64,000 bases of DNA from Oleiagrimonas sp963817755 (GTDB taxonomy: Bacteria > Pseudomonadota > Gammaproteobacteria > Xanthomonadales > Rhodanobacteraceae): positions 1,178,001 to 1,242,000 of the forward strand of contig CAWFPB010000003.1 in the NCBI GenBank assembly GCA_963817755.1. Direction: 5' to 3'. How positions within the stretch are numbered: the stretch's first letter is position 1; every line of letters begins with the position of its first letter. Shown here one piece after another: positions 34,694-44,155 of the stretch. The position numbers and the translations under genes were made by a program. The notes below the pieces were generated by a model. That model was not told the origin of the DNA and made no database searches. It saw only the letters and a program-made list of their open reading frames with translations.

Positions 34694-35971
34694 ATGCACG
34701 GCATGCCCAGTGGACCGCCAACCGTCCCCGCCGCACACCCGCTCGGCCCGCGGCTGGCCGCGGCCGTGACGTATCCGTTGCGCGGGGCCGCCCTGGCCGC
34801 GTTGACGGGCCTGGCGCTGGTCCATGCGGTGGTCGACCTGCTGCCCGGCCTCATCAACCTGGCCGGCGGCGTGGTGGTCTGGGCCAGCATCATCCTGTAT
34901 GCCATGCAATGCCTGCGGCGGACCGCCGACGGCTACGTCGATGCGCCCGAAGTGACCCTGTACAGCAACTACGGCCCGGCGGTATCGATGCTGGTGCTGC
35001 AGGTGCTCGGGTTCATCGGGCTGGTGCTGGCGCTCAAGGGCATGCCGGCCGCGTGGATGATGGTCCTGGCACTGGTGCTCGTGCTGCCCGCCATCGCCAT
35101 GTCGCTGGCGTTCGAGGACCACTTGCTGGCCGCGCTCGACCCGCTGCGCTGGGGCAAGGTCTTCGGCGCCTTCGGCCCGGCCTACCTGCTACCGGTGGCG
35201 ATCGGCATCGCCGAATACCTGGCCTATGTCGGCTACCTGCGGTACGACGGATGGGTGGGCCGCGACCTCTGGTTCGCCGCGGTGGTCTACCTGTGCCTGC
35301 TGCAGTTCCACCTGGTCGGCGCATTGATGCATCGCCACCATGCAAAGCTGGGGCACACGCCCGAGTCGGACATCCTGGCCGATGCCAGCGGCCGCGATGC
35401 CGACGAGAACCTGCTGCTGCAGGCGCGGACCATGGCCGGCAACGGCCAGCACGATGCGGCCGAGACCCTGCTGCGCGAGCGACTGCGCGAGCGGCATCCT
35501 CCGCTGGCCGTGTTCGCCGCGCACCGTGAACTGCTGCGACGGCGCGGCGACCGCGAAGCGCTGCTGACCTGGGCCCACACCCACCTGAACCGCATGCTGG
35601 ACGAGGACCGGCTGCGCCAGGCCCTGGGCCTGGTCGGCGAATGCATCGAACTGGACCCGGACTTCATGCCCGAACATCCGGCCACGGCCGCCCGGCTGGC
35701 CGATGCCGCCGCCGACCAGGGCATGACCCGGCTGGCCCTGAAGCTGGCGCGCGGCTACCCCAACACCTGGCCGCGCGACCCGAAGGCACCGGACTACGGC
35801 CTGCTGGCCGCGCGCCTGCTGGCCGAACGCATGCAGCAGACCGCGGAGGCCGGCGTGCTCGCCGGCAAGCTGCTGCGCGCCTACCCGGACCATTCCGCCC
35901 GGGCGCGCATCGAACAGTTCCTGCACGGCCTGGGCATGCATCCCGACGGCCCGGACGAGGCGTCGTCATGA
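34694..35971 (+). CDS. Membrane protein with C-terminal TPR-like helices, hypothetical
   Basis: 425 residues. Five or six hydrophobic segments occupy about 20-215, including a helix pair around 100-135, then a soluble part (about 235-425) of repeated helical pairs resembling tetratricopeptide repeats. No enzyme motif is seen. ATG at 34694 with GGAGA close upstream; TACAAT at 34615 could be its -10. It overlaps greB by ATGA, so both are translated together. Confidence 0.7.
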   Translation: MHGMPSGPPTVPAAHPLGPRLAAAVTYPLRGAALAALTGLALVHAVVDLLPGLINLAGGVVVWASIILYAMQCLRRTADGYVDAPEVTLYSNYGPAVSMLVLQVLGFIGLVLALKGMPAAWMMVLALVLVLPAIAMSLAFEDHLLAALDPLRWGKVFGAFGPAYLLPVAIGIAEYLAYVGYLRYDGWVGRDLWFAAVVYLCLLQFHLVGALMHRHHAKLGHTPESDILADASGRDADENLLLQARTMAGNGQHDAAETLLRERLRERHPPLAVFAAHRELLRRRGDREALLTWAHTHLNRMLDEDRLRQALGLVGECIELDPDFMPEHPATAARLADAAADQGMTRLALKLARGYPNTWPRDPKAPDYGLLAARLLAERMQQTAEAGVLAGKLLRAYPDHSARARIEQFLHGLGMHPDGPDEASS

Positions 35972-36477
35972 GCCGTTGGCGCCCGCCCGCACCGCGTTCG
36001 ACCGCGATCATCACCCGCGAGGGCTTCGAACGCCTGAAGGCCGAGCTGGACGAGCTGTGGCACCGCACGCGCCCGGAAGTGGTGCGCGCCCTGTCGGCCG
36101 CGGCCGCCGAGGGCGACCGTTCGGAAAATGCCGAGTACATCTATCGCAAGAAGCAGCTGCGCGAGATCGACCGCCGCGCGCGCTACCTGAGCAAGCGCAT
36201 CCCGTCCTTGCGCGTGGCCGAAGCGGCGCCACAACGTCGCGACACGGTGTTTTTCGGCGCGCACGTCGAACTGGAGAATGCCGAGACCGGCGAGGTGGTG
36301 CGCTACCGCATCGTGGGGCCGGACGAGACCGATGCACGGCGCGGCCACATCAGCATCGACTCGCCGCTGGCGCGCGCCGCACTCAAGCGCAGCGTGGACG
36401 ACGCCTTCCAGGTGCAGCTGCCCGCGGGACGGGTGGAGTTCATCGTGCTGGACGTGGACTACGCCGCCATGGACTGA
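35968..36477 (+). CDS. greB: Transcription elongation factor GreB
   Basis: 169 residues. The N-terminal coiled coil that enters the RNA polymerase channel carries the acidic tip region LSAAAAEGDRSENAEYIYRKKQLREIDRR; the C-terminal FKBP-like domain ends in FIVLDVDY. GreB stimulates RNA cleavage in backtracked polymerase. The Arg-rich start and YIYRKKQLREIDRRIR-like helix indicate GreB rather than GreA. Overlaps the preceding gene by four bases. Confidence 0.92.
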   Translation: MSRWRPPAPRSTAIITREGFERLKAELDELWHRTRPEVVRALSAAAAEGDRSENAEYIYRKKQLREIDRRARYLSKRIPSLRVAEAAPQRRDTVFFGAHVELENAETGEVVRYRIVGPDETDARRGHISIDSPLARAALKRSVDDAFQVQLPAGRVEFIVLDVDYAAMD

Positions 36478-36486
36478 TGCCGGCGT

Positions 36487-36990
36487 CTACGGTGCGGACC
36501 CGCTCTGCAGCAGGCGGTTGATCTGCGCCTCGTGGTGCTCGTAGAAACGCATGTTGTCCGTATCGGTCGGGAGCGTGCCGTTGCCCGGATTGCGCTTCAT
36601 GCTGACCGCCATGGCCGTGGTCACCAGCGCCAGGTTGGCCACCACGAACTGGTGCGGCGTGAACCCGTTGCGCGCCAGCAGCGGCTCGATGCGCGGGTCG
36701 ACGGCCACCAGCTGGCGGGCCATGTCGTCCAGCGAATGCACCTGGGACATGTCCAGCTGCCCCCGCCGCACCTGCATGCGCCGGCTTTCCGCCACCACCG
36801 CCTGCAGGCGCGCCAGCACGTCGGTATTGAGCTTGAAATGGGCGATCTCGGCGCGGTCGGCCGGGCCCAGCGATTGCGTCGCGCTCTGCGCCACGGCCAG
36901 CGAGGGAAGCGCGGCCAGCAGCATCAGCACGGCGCACAGCAGCCACGTGCCCGGCACGCGGGCCAATACAGGACGGGGACGGATCGACAT
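36487..36990 (-). CDS. Exported hypothetical protein
   Basis: 167 residues with a signal peptide of about 35 residues (WLLCAVLMLLAALPSLAVAQ). The mature part is helical, with HSLDDMARQLVAVDPRIEPLL and GFTPHQFVVANLALVTTAM. Unknown function. I prefer the ATG at 36990, with GGAG nine bases upstream, to one 21 bases earlier. It is convergent with greB. Confidence 0.65.
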   Translation of the reverse strand: MSIRPRPVLARVPGTWLLCAVLMLLAALPSLAVAQSATQSLGPADRAEIAHFKLNTDVLARLQAVVAESRRMQVRRGQLDMSQVHSLDDMARQLVAVDPRIEPLLARNGFTPHQFVVANLALVTTAMAVSMKRNPGNGTLPTDTDNMRFYEHHEAQINRLLQSGSAP

Positions 36991-37072
36991 CGTTCGGGCT
37001 CCACGGATCATGGGGAGACTCTACCCGACCCCGCCCGCGCATGGGTGAGGTCGTGCTGAACCGGCGACCGCG

Positions 37073-38389
37073 TCAGGCCAGTCGCGCGTCCAGGTCGTGG
37101 GCGTCGGCGCCCTCGACCGTGACCTGCACGAACTGGCCGGGCTTGAGGTCCTGGCCGTCGGCGATGCGCACCAGACCGTCGATCTCCGGGGCGTCGGCCG
37201 CCGAACGCGCCAGCGCGCCTTCGGTGCCGACCTCGTCGACCAGCACCTGGAGGGTCTGCCCGATGCGGCGCTGCAGGCGTGCGGCGGAGATCTCCGCCTG
37301 CACCTGCATGAAGCGCTCCAGGCGGTCTTCCTTCAGGTCCTCGTCGACCGGATCGGGCAGGTCGTTGGCCGCCGCGCCGTCGACCGGCGAATAGGCGAAC
37401 GCGCCCACGCGGTCCAGCTCGGCCTCGCGCAGGAAGTCCAGCAGCTGATCGAACTCGGCATCGGTCTCGCCGGGGAAACCGACGATGAAGGTGCTGCGCA
37501 GGGTCAGCTCCGGCACCTGGCGGCGCCACTCGCGCACGCGCTCGAGCGTGCGCTCGATGTTGCCCGGACGCTTCATGAGCTTGAGGATGCGCGGGCTGGC
37601 GTGCTGGAACGGGATGTCCAGGTACGGCAGGATCCGGCCCTCGGCCATCAGCGGCATCAGCTCGTCCACGTGCGGGTACGGGTAGACGTAGTGCAGGCGC
37701 ACCCAGGCGTCCAGCTCGGCCAGACCCTGGCACAGCTCGGTCATGCGGGTGCGGTAGGTCTTGCCCTGCCAGTTGCGCTCGGCGTAGCGGGTGTCCACGC
37801 CGTAGGCGCTGGTGTCCTGACTGATCACCAGCAGTTCCTTGACGCCGCCGCGCACCAGCTTCTCGGCCTCGGCCAGTACCTCGTCCACGGGACGGCTGAC
37901 CAGTCGGCCGCGCATCGACGGGATGATGCAGAAGCTGCAGTTGTGGTTGCAGCCCTCGGCGATCTTCAGGTACGCGTAGTGCTTGGGCGTGAGCTTGACG
38001 CCGGTGTCGGGAAGCAGGTCGACGAACGGGTCGCGGCGCGGCGGCAGCGCGGTGTGCACCGCATCCATGACGCTGCCGTAGTCCTGCGGGCCGCTGATCG
38101 CCAGCACCTCGGGATAGGCCTCGCGGATCAGTTCGGCGCGCTTGCCCAGGCAGCCGGTGACGATCACCTTGCCGTTCTCGTGCAGCGCCTCGCCGATGGC
38201 GTCCAGCGATTCCTGCACGGCGGCGTCGATGAAGCCGCAGGTGTTGACCACCACGGCATCGGCGGCATCGTAGCTGGGCACGATCTCGTAGCCCTCCACG
38301 CGCAGCTGGGTCAGGATGCGTTCGGAATCGACCAGCGCCTTGGGGCAGCCGAGGCTGACGAAGCCGACCTTGGGATGTTCTCTGGACAT
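37073..38389 (-). CDS. rimO: Ribosomal protein uS12 methylthiotransferase
   Basis: 438 residues. Radical SAM enzyme adding a methylthio group to an Asp of ribosomal protein S12. N-terminal UPF0004 domain with its iron-sulfur cysteines (SLGCPKALVDSE; NTCGFID; VTGCLGKR), radical SAM motif CNHNCSFCIIP near residue 150, and a C-terminal TRAM domain from about 375. The SLGCPKALVDSE signature separates RimO from MiaB. TAGAAT at 38423-38428 on the minus strand is a likely -10. Confidence 0.96.
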   Translation of the reverse strand: MSREHPKVGFVSLGCPKALVDSERILTQLRVEGYEIVPSYDAADAVVVNTCGFIDAAVQESLDAIGEALHENGKVIVTGCLGKRAELIREAYPEVLAISGPQDYGSVMDAVHTALPPRRDPFVDLLPDTGVKLTPKHYAYLKIAEGCNHNCSFCIIPSMRGRLVSRPVDEVLAEAEKLVRGGVKELLVISQDTSAYGVDTRYAERNWQGKTYRTRMTELCQGLAELDAWVRLHYVYPYPHVDELMPLMAEGRILPYLDIPFQHASPRILKLMKRPGNIERTLERVREWRRQVPELTLRSTFIVGFPGETDAEFDQLLDFLREAELDRVGAFAYSPVDGAAANDLPDPVDEDLKEDRLERFMQVQAEISAARLQRRIGQTLQVLVDEVGTEGALARSAADAPEIDGLVRIADGQDLKPGQFVQVTVEGADAHDLDARLA

Positions 38390-38517
38390 GATCTGGGCGC
38401 CGGGCGCAATGGTAAACGGTCTATTCTACAGGGGTTTTCCGCTTCTTCGCGATCCCGGTACGGTCTACACTTCCCGCCCCGCCCGATCACGCTGCCCGCG
38501 TGGAGACCGTCCGCCGC

Positions 38518-38991
38518 ATGAACCCGACTCCGACGTTCGAACTCGATCCGCGCCTGGCCGGGGACACCCTGCCGCTGGGCGACCTGCCCCTGTGCCGGGT
38601 GTTGCTGATGAACGATGCCCGCTATGCGTGGCTGGTCCTGGTGCCGCGCCTGGCCGGATGCACCGAACTGGACCAGCTCGAACGTCCGCAGCGCGGGCAA
38701 CTGATGGACGAGATCGCCATGGCCAGCGCCGTCCTGCGCGCCGAACCGGACGCCCACAAGCTCAACGTGGGCGCACTGGGCAACGTGGTGCGGCAGTTGC
38801 ATGTGCACGTGCTGGCACGGCATCCCGGGGACCCGGCCTGGCCGGGTCCGGTCTGGGGCCGGGGCCGCGCCGAACCCTACCCGCCGCGCGATGCCGGAGC
38901 GCGCCTCGACAGGTTCAAGGCGCGCTGGCGGGAGGCGGCGGGGCCGGACTTCCGCCCGGCCGCGTCCGGTCAACCGCCGGTCGGGAAGTGA
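38518..38991 (+). CDS. HIT domain protein
   Basis: 157 residues of the histidine triad superfamily. The motif is QLHVHVLARHPGDPAWPGPVWG: two histidines of the usual H-x-H-x-H are present, the third position being Ala-Arg with a His just after, as in a known proteobacterial subfamily. Nucleotide hydrolase or transferase activity is likely, substrate unknown. ATG at 38518 preferred over a GTG at 38500. TACACT at 38465 may be its -10. Its 3' end overlaps the next lipoprotein gene tail to tail by 22 bases. Confidence 0.78.
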   Translation: MNPTPTFELDPRLAGDTLPLGDLPLCRVLLMNDARYAWLVLVPRLAGCTELDQLERPQRGQLMDEIAMASAVLRAEPDAHKLNVGALGNVVRQLHVHVLARHPGDPAWPGPVWGRGRAEPYPPRDAGARLDRFKARWREAAGPDFRPAASGQPPVGK

Positions 38992-39464
38992 TTGGAGCCG
39001 CTGGCGCTGGTGCCGGCATTGCCGTCCGGCAACGGTGCCGAGTTGGAGTGGCGCTGCAGCTGCGGCACGTCCTTGGCGTTGGTCACTTCCAGGCGCACCA
39101 GCTTGTCGTCGTGCTCGTAGAAGACCGCAAAGCCATAGGTCATCTGCATGCGTGCCAGGGAAAGCAACTGGGCCTTCTTGATCTTGGCATCGTCGCTGGG
39201 CTTGAGCAGCACCGAGTGCGGCAGGCGGTGCTGATCGCGCAGATAGGCGAAGTGGGAGTTCAGGTCGATCGCCGAAAGCACGGCACCGTCGAGCAGGAAC
39301 TGTCCGCTCTTGTAGGCCTCCACTTTCAGGTCGATCTTCTGCTCGAGCTTCCGGGTGGCGATTTCCTGGCCCTTGACGCCATGGGTGCAGGCGCTCAGCA
39401 ACGGCATCGCGGCAACCACCGCCACCAGGGCGGCGCGCGACAGCAGGCGGGGGACTCGATTCAT
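38970..39464 (-). CDS. Putative lipoprotein
   Basis: 164 residues. Signal peptide with lipobox LLSAC (lipidated Cys near residue 26). The mature part begins polar (THGVKGQEIATRKLEQKIDLKVEAY) and ends in a Ser/Gly-rich disordered tail. No known domain seen. ATG at 39464 with GGAG nine bases upstream. Same strand and 55 bases downstream of dcd. Confidence 0.7.
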   Translation of the reverse strand: MNRVPRLLSRAALVAVVAAMPLLSACTHGVKGQEIATRKLEQKIDLKVEAYKSGQFLLDGAVLSAIDLNSHFAYLRDQHRLPHSVLLKPSDDAKIKKAQLLSLARMQMTYGFAVFYEHDDKLVRLEVTNAKDVPQLQRHSNSAPLPDGNAGTSASGSNHFPTGG

Positions 39465-39519
39465 GATGGTGCTCTCCGACGTGAAGATAGTGATGCCGTA
39501 ACGCATGAAATGGACTCGA

Positions 39520-40086
39520 TCAGGTGCGCGGCAAGGTCACGCCGCGCTGGCCCTGGTACTTGCCGCCGCGATCGCGGTAGCTGGTTTCGCATTCCTCGTC
39601 CGACTCCAGGAACAGCATCTGCGCCACGCCCTCGTTGGCGTAGATGCGCGCCGGAAGCGGCGTGGTATTGGAGAACTCCAGCGTCACGTGGCCTTCCCAC
39701 TCCGGCTCCAGCGGCGTCACGTTGACGATGATGCCGCAGCGCGCGTAGGTGCTCTTGCCCAGGCAGATGGTCAGCACCTTGCGCGGGATGCGGAAGTACT
39801 CCACCGTGCGCGCCAGGGCGAACGAATTGGGCGGAATGATGCATTCATCGCCCTTAACATCGACGAAACTGCCGGCGTCGAAGGCCTTGGGGTCGACCAC
39901 GCTGGAGTTGATGTTGGTGAAGATCTTGAACTCGTCGGCACAACGCACGTCGTAGCCGTAGCTCGAGGTACCGTAGGACACCAGCCGGCGGTCGCCGTCC
40001 ATCTTGACCTGGCCGGGCTCGAACGGCTCGATCATGCCGTGCTCGGATGCCATGCGGCGGATCCACTTGTCGGATTTGATGCTCAC
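39520..40086 (-). CDS. dcd: dCTP deaminase
   Basis: 188 residues, homotrimeric enzyme of dUTP supply for thymidylate. Conserved features: SSYGYDVRCA, the substrate motif GKSTYARCGI, catalytic Glu region TPLEPEWEGHVTLEFSN, and YRDRGGKYQGQRGVTLP at the C-terminus. GTG start at 40086 (MSIKSDKWI). Followed upstream by apbC 80 bases away, same direction. Confidence 0.95.
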   Translation of the reverse strand: MSIKSDKWIRRMASEHGMIEPFEPGQVKMDGDRRLVSYGTSSYGYDVRCADEFKIFTNINSSVVDPKAFDAGSFVDVKGDECIIPPNSFALARTVEYFRIPRKVLTICLGKSTYARCGIIVNVTPLEPEWEGHVTLEFSNTTPLPARIYANEGVAQMLFLESDEECETSYRDRGGKYQGQRGVTLPRT

Positions 40087-40166
40087 GTCGTGTGCGTTCC
40101 CGTAGCGATGCGGTGGCCGGACCAGCGGCGAACATAACCGCTTGCGCGGCGTGCCGCCAGCCGATG

Positions 40167-41261
40167 TCACTCCGAAGGCGCGTTCTGTACCTGGATGGCA
40201 CCCAGGCCCAGGGACTTGTTGCGTGGACGCAGCGACAGGCGCCCGGCGGCGTTGCGTGCAATCTCGCGGTAGCGCGCGGCGAGGTCGGAATCGGGCATCG
40301 CCGCCACGGTCGGCGTACCGCCGTCGGCCTGCTCGCGGATGCGGATGTCCAGCGGCAGGCTACCCAGCACCGGTACGTCGTACTGCGCGCTCATGCGCGC
40401 CGCGCCGCCTTCGCCGAAGATATGCTCCTCGTGGCCGCAGTTCGAGCACACGTGGGTGGCCATGTTTTCCACCACGCCCAGCACCGGGACCTCGACTTTC
40501 TCGAACATCTTCAGGGCCTTGCGCGCATCCAGCAGGGCGATGTCCTGCGGCGTGGTGACGATCACCGCGCCGGCCACCGGCACCTTCTGCGCCAGGGTCA
40601 GCTGGATGTCGCCGGTGCCCGGTGGCAGGTCGACGATGAGGTAGTCCAGCGCGTCCCAGCGGGTGTCGTTCAGCAACTGGGTCATGGCCTGGGTGACCAT
40701 CGGTCCGCGCCAGATCATCGGCGTCTCCTCTTCCACCAGCAGGCCGATCGACATCATCTGCAGGCCGTGCGCGGTCTTGGGCACGATGGACTTGCCGTCG
40801 GGCGAGTCCGGGCGACCCTCCACGCCCAGCATGCGCGGCTGGCTGGGGCCGTAGATGTCGGCATCGAGCACGCCCACGCGCGCGCCCTCGGCGGCCAGCG
40901 CCAGGGCCAGGTTGGCGGCCACGGTGGACTTGCCCACGCCGCCCTTGCCCGAGGCCACGGCAATGATGTTCTTGACCCCGGCCAGCGGCGCCAGCTTGCC
41001 CTGCACCTGGTGGGCGTGCACGCGGGAGGTGATCGAAACGGCGGCCGAATCGATGCCGGGATCGGCCTCCAGGGCCTCGCGCGCGGCCCGCGCCAGCGCC
41101 GCACGCGCGCCTTCGGCCGGATAGCCCAGCTGCAGGTCGACCGACACGCGCGCGCCATCCACGCCGACCGCGCGCACCTGCGAGCCGAGGCCGGCACCGG
41201 TGTGCGGATCGACGACTTTGTCCAGGATCGCCCGGACCCGGTCTTGATCGGGAGCACTCAT
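40167..41261 (-). CDS. apbC: Iron-sulfur cluster carrier ApbC (Mrp/NBP35 family ATPase)
   Basis: 364 residues. N-terminal MIP18/DUF59-like domain to about 90, then a P-loop ATPase with deviant Walker A SGKGGVGKST (104-113) and the CxxC metal site in HVCSNCGHE near residue 288. It holds and delivers iron-sulfur clusters to apo-proteins. CATAAT on the minus strand at 41291-41296 is a likely -10. It diverges from the DUF2147 gene. Confidence 0.93.
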   Translation of the reverse strand: MSAPDQDRVRAILDKVVDPHTGAGLGSQVRAVGVDGARVSVDLQLGYPAEGARAALARAAREALEADPGIDSAAVSITSRVHAHQVQGKLAPLAGVKNIIAVASGKGGVGKSTVAANLALALAAEGARVGVLDADIYGPSQPRMLGVEGRPDSPDGKSIVPKTAHGLQMMSIGLLVEEETPMIWRGPMVTQAMTQLLNDTRWDALDYLIVDLPPGTGDIQLTLAQKVPVAGAVIVTTPQDIALLDARKALKMFEKVEVPVLGVVENMATHVCSNCGHEEHIFGEGGAARMSAQYDVPVLGSLPLDIRIREQADGGTPTVAAMPDSDLAARYREIARNAAGRLSLRPRNKSLGLGAIQVQNAPSE

Positions 41262-41368
41262 GGGAACGTCTGCCCTGCGGAAAGGCACCAATTATGCCGC
41301 AAGCGTCAAGTCGAGCCGAGGGTGCGACGGCACTTGACGCGGCCACCGAGGCTGGGCACGCTCGAAGC

Positions 41369-41384
41369 CATACGTTTCCGTATG
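41369..41384 (+). repeat. Short perfect hairpin next to the DUF2147 ribosome binding site
   Basis: CATACG-TTTC-CGTATG ends where the GGGAGGA Shine-Dalgarno sequence begins. It could influence message stability or translation start, or be an operator. Confidence 0.5.
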
Positions 41385-41396
41385 GGAGGAGTCGAG

Positions 41397-41918
41397 ATGT
41401 CCTTGCGCACCGCCATTGTTTCCGCTGCCCTGCTGCTGGCCAGCGTTCCGGCCCTGGCTGCCAGCCTGTCGCCGGTGGGTACCTGGAAGACCATCGACGA
41501 CAAGACCGGCGAGGCCAAGAGCATCGTCCAGATCACCGAACATGACGGGGTGCTGGAGGGCAAGATCCTCGAGGTACTCAAGTCCGACACGGGCCCACAC
41601 CCGATTTGCACCGAATGCGACGGCAAGCGCCACAACCAGCCGATCGAGGGCATGAACTTCATGTGGGGCCTGACCCGCGACGACGACGTGTGGGACGGCG
41701 GGCACATCCTCGACCCCAAGAGCGGCAAGATCTACAAGGCCAAGATCCAGGTGATTGACGGTGGCCGCAACCTCAAGGTGCGCGGCTACATCGGCTTCGC
41801 GCTGCTGGGTCGCACGCAGATCTGGCACCGCTACGAGCCGCCCAAGCCGGCACCGGCCGCAGCCTCGACTGCTGGCCACGCCATGCAGCCGGCACCGGCC
41901 GCCAGCGCCACGCACTGA
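41397..41918 (+). CDS. DUF2147 family exported protein
   Basis: 173 residues. Signal peptide about 1-22 (AALLLASVPALAA). The mature domain has the DUF2147 pattern SPVGTWKTIDDKTGEAKSIV, ICTECDGKRHNQPIEGMNFMWGL and GGHILDPKSGKIYKAKIQV; it is a small beta-rich periplasmic protein of unknown role. Pro/Ala tail. ATG at 41397 with GGGAGG upstream. Confidence 0.85.
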   Translation: MSLRTAIVSAALLLASVPALAASLSPVGTWKTIDDKTGEAKSIVQITEHDGVLEGKILEVLKSDTGPHPICTECDGKRHNQPIEGMNFMWGLTRDDDVWDGGHILDPKSGKIYKAKIQVIDGGRNLKVRGYIGFALLGRTQIWHRYEPPKPAPAAASTAGHAMQPAPAASATH

Positions 41919-41940
41919 CGCCGGCACTGGCAAGGCCAAC

Positions 41941-41972
41941 GAGCCCGGGGCGGCATCCGCCGTCCCGGGCTC
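41941..41972 (+). terminator. Strong GC hairpin without T tract
   Basis: GAGCCCGGG pairs with CCCGGGCTC around a second small stem (GGCGG/CCGCC). Located 23 bases after the DUF2147 stop and before metG. Lack of a T run makes termination uncertain. Confidence 0.4.
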
Positions 41973-42071
41973 ATGCGTGTTCGCCATGCCGCAAGGCCGC
42001 TCACGAACTGGCCCGTGCAGGTCGCACCCTGCCATAATCCCCTGCTTGTCCCGCACCCCGGAACCACCCGC

Positions 42072-44141
42072 ATGAAACGCCGCATCCTGGCCACCTGCGC
42101 CCTGCCCTATGCCAACGGCCCGATCCATCTGGGCCACATGGTCGAGCACGTGCAGGGCGACGTGTGGGTGCGCGCCATGCGCATGGCCGGCCACACCGTG
42201 CATTTCGTGTGCGCCGACGACGCCCACGGCACGCCGATCATGCTGCGCGCGCAGCGCGAGGGCATCACGCCCGAACAGCTGATCGCCGACAGCAACACGG
42301 CACACCAGGCGGACTTTCGCGATTTCGACATCGGCTACGACCACTACTCGAGCACCCACGGCGAGGCCAACCGCGCGCTGACCGTGCGCATCTACGAGGC
42401 GCTGCGCGATGCCCGCCACGTGGAATCCAAGCCGGTGCGCCAGTTCTACGACCCGGACAAGGACATGTTCCTGCCGGACCGCTTCATCAAGGGCGAATGC
42501 CCGCACTGCCACGCCAAGGACCAGTACGGCGACTCGTGCGAGGTCTGCGGGAAGACCTACGCCCCGACTGAACTGATCGAGCCGTATTCGGTGATCTCCG
42601 GCGCCAAACCAGTGGAGAAGGAATCGGTGCACTACTTCGTGCGCCTGGGCGACTTCGAGCCGATGCTGCGCGAATGGCTGGCCGAGCGCCGCGAGGCCGG
42701 CGGCCTGCAGGCCGAGGTGGTCAACAAGCTCGAGGAATGGTTCACCGACGGCCTGCGCAGCTGGGACATCTCGCGCGATGCGCCCTACTTCGGCTTCGAG
42801 CTGCCGGATGCGCCGGGCAAGTTCTTCTACGTGTGGCTGGACGCGCCGGTCGGCTACCTGGCCAGCTTCAGCGAATACGCCGCCGAGAAGGGCCTGGACC
42901 GCGACGCCTTCCTGGAAGCCGACGCCGCCGCCGATGCCGGCACCGAGATGGTGCACTTCATCGGCAAGGACATCACCTACTTCCACACCCTTTTCTGGCC
43001 GGCCATGCTGCACGGCGCCGGCCTGCGCACGCCCGACGCGGTGTACGTGCACGGTTTCCTGACCGTCAACGGCGCCAAGATGTCCAAGTCGCGCGGTACC
43101 TTCATCAACGCGCGCACCTACCTCGAACACCTGGATCCGGACTACCTGCGCTACTACCTGGCCGCGCTGCTGGGACCGACGCTGGCCGACCTGGACCTGG
43201 ACTTCCGCGCCTTCGAGGAGCGCGTGAACTCGCACCTGGTCGGCAAGTGGGCCAACATCGCCAGCCGCTGCGCAGGCTTCGTGCACAAGCATTTCGACGG
43301 CCGCCTGGCCGACACCATCGATGCCGACCTGCGCCAGCGCTACGACGACGCCGTGGTACGCCTGGCGCCATGTGCCGAGCTGTACGAGAAGCGCGAATAC
43401 GCCCACGCCATGCGCCTGATCATGGGCGTGGCCGACGACACCAACGCCTGGATCGCCGAGAAGGCGCCCTGGAAGATGGCCAAGGACGAGAGCCTGCGCG
43501 GGGAACTGCACCAGGTGACCTCGATGGCCATCAACCTGTTCCGCCTGCTCAGCGCCTGGCTCAAGCCGGTGATCCCCGCCACCGTGGCCCGCGCCGAAAC
43601 CTTCCTGGCCCGTCCCGCGAATCATTTTGCCGACGTCGACGAGCCGCTGACCGGGCACGTCCTGGCGCCGTTCCAGCCGTTGCTGACCCGCATCGACCCG
43701 AAGAAGATCCAAGCCATGATCGACGACTCCAAGCAAGACCTCGGCGCCGCTCCGGCGCCCGCTCCGGCGCCCGCACCGGCCGCAGCCGAACCCGAGGACG
43801 CCGGCATGCCGACCGTCGGCATCGACGATTTCGCCAAGCTCGACCTGCGCGTGGGCAAGGTCACCGTGTGCGAGCACGTGGAGGGTGCCGACAAGCTGCT
43901 GCGCTTCGAGCTGGACGCCGGCGAGCTGGGCACCAAGCAGATCTTCTCCGGCATCAAGGCCGCCTATCCGGAACCGGAAAAGCTGGTCGGCAGGAACGTG
44001 GTGTTCATCGCCAACCTGGCCCCGCGCAAGATGCGCTTTGGCCTGTCCGAGGGCATGATCCTGTCCGCTGGCGAAGGCGGCAGCGACCTGAAGCTGGTCG
44101 AGGTCGACGCCGCGGCCAAGCCGGGCGCCACCGTACGCTGA
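42072..44141 (+). CDS. metG: Methionine--tRNA ligase
   Basis: 689 residues, class I synthetase. HIGH-type PYANGPIHLGH is at 12-22, a zinc-knuckle insertion CPHCHAKDQYGDSCEVCG about 140-160, and KMSKSRG near 338. Residues about 580-689 form the C-terminal tRNA-binding dimerisation domain (FAKLDLRVGKV), after a Pro/Ala linker. CATAAT at 42033-42038 is a likely -10. ATG at 42072, no clear Shine-Dalgarno sequence. Confidence 0.97.
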   Translation: MKRRILATCALPYANGPIHLGHMVEHVQGDVWVRAMRMAGHTVHFVCADDAHGTPIMLRAQREGITPEQLIADSNTAHQADFRDFDIGYDHYSSTHGEANRALTVRIYEALRDARHVESKPVRQFYDPDKDMFLPDRFIKGECPHCHAKDQYGDSCEVCGKTYAPTELIEPYSVISGAKPVEKESVHYFVRLGDFEPMLREWLAERREAGGLQAEVVNKLEEWFTDGLRSWDISRDAPYFGFELPDAPGKFFYVWLDAPVGYLASFSEYAAEKGLDRDAFLEADAAADAGTEMVHFIGKDITYFHTLFWPAMLHGAGLRTPDAVYVHGFLTVNGAKMSKSRGTFINARTYLEHLDPDYLRYYLAALLGPTLADLDLDFRAFEERVNSHLVGKWANIASRCAGFVHKHFDGRLADTIDADLRQRYDDAVVRLAPCAELYEKREYAHAMRLIMGVADDTNAWIAEKAPWKMAKDESLRGELHQVTSMAINLFRLLSAWLKPVIPATVARAETFLARPANHFADVDEPLTGHVLAPFQPLLTRIDPKKIQAMIDDSKQDLGAAPAPAPAPAPAAAEPEDAGMPTVGIDDFAKLDLRVGKVTVCEHVEGADKLLRFELDAGELGTKQIFSGIKAAYPEPEKLVGRNVVFIANLAPRKMRFGLSEGMILSAGEGGSDLKLVEVDAAAKPGATVR

Positions 44142-44155
44142 CGGCATCGCACGTG

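Noticed and set aside
41292..44147. A 951-codon minus-strand open frame across metG and the DUF2147 gene
   Set aside because: Shadow of high-GC coding sequence; both plus-strand genes have clear family motifs.
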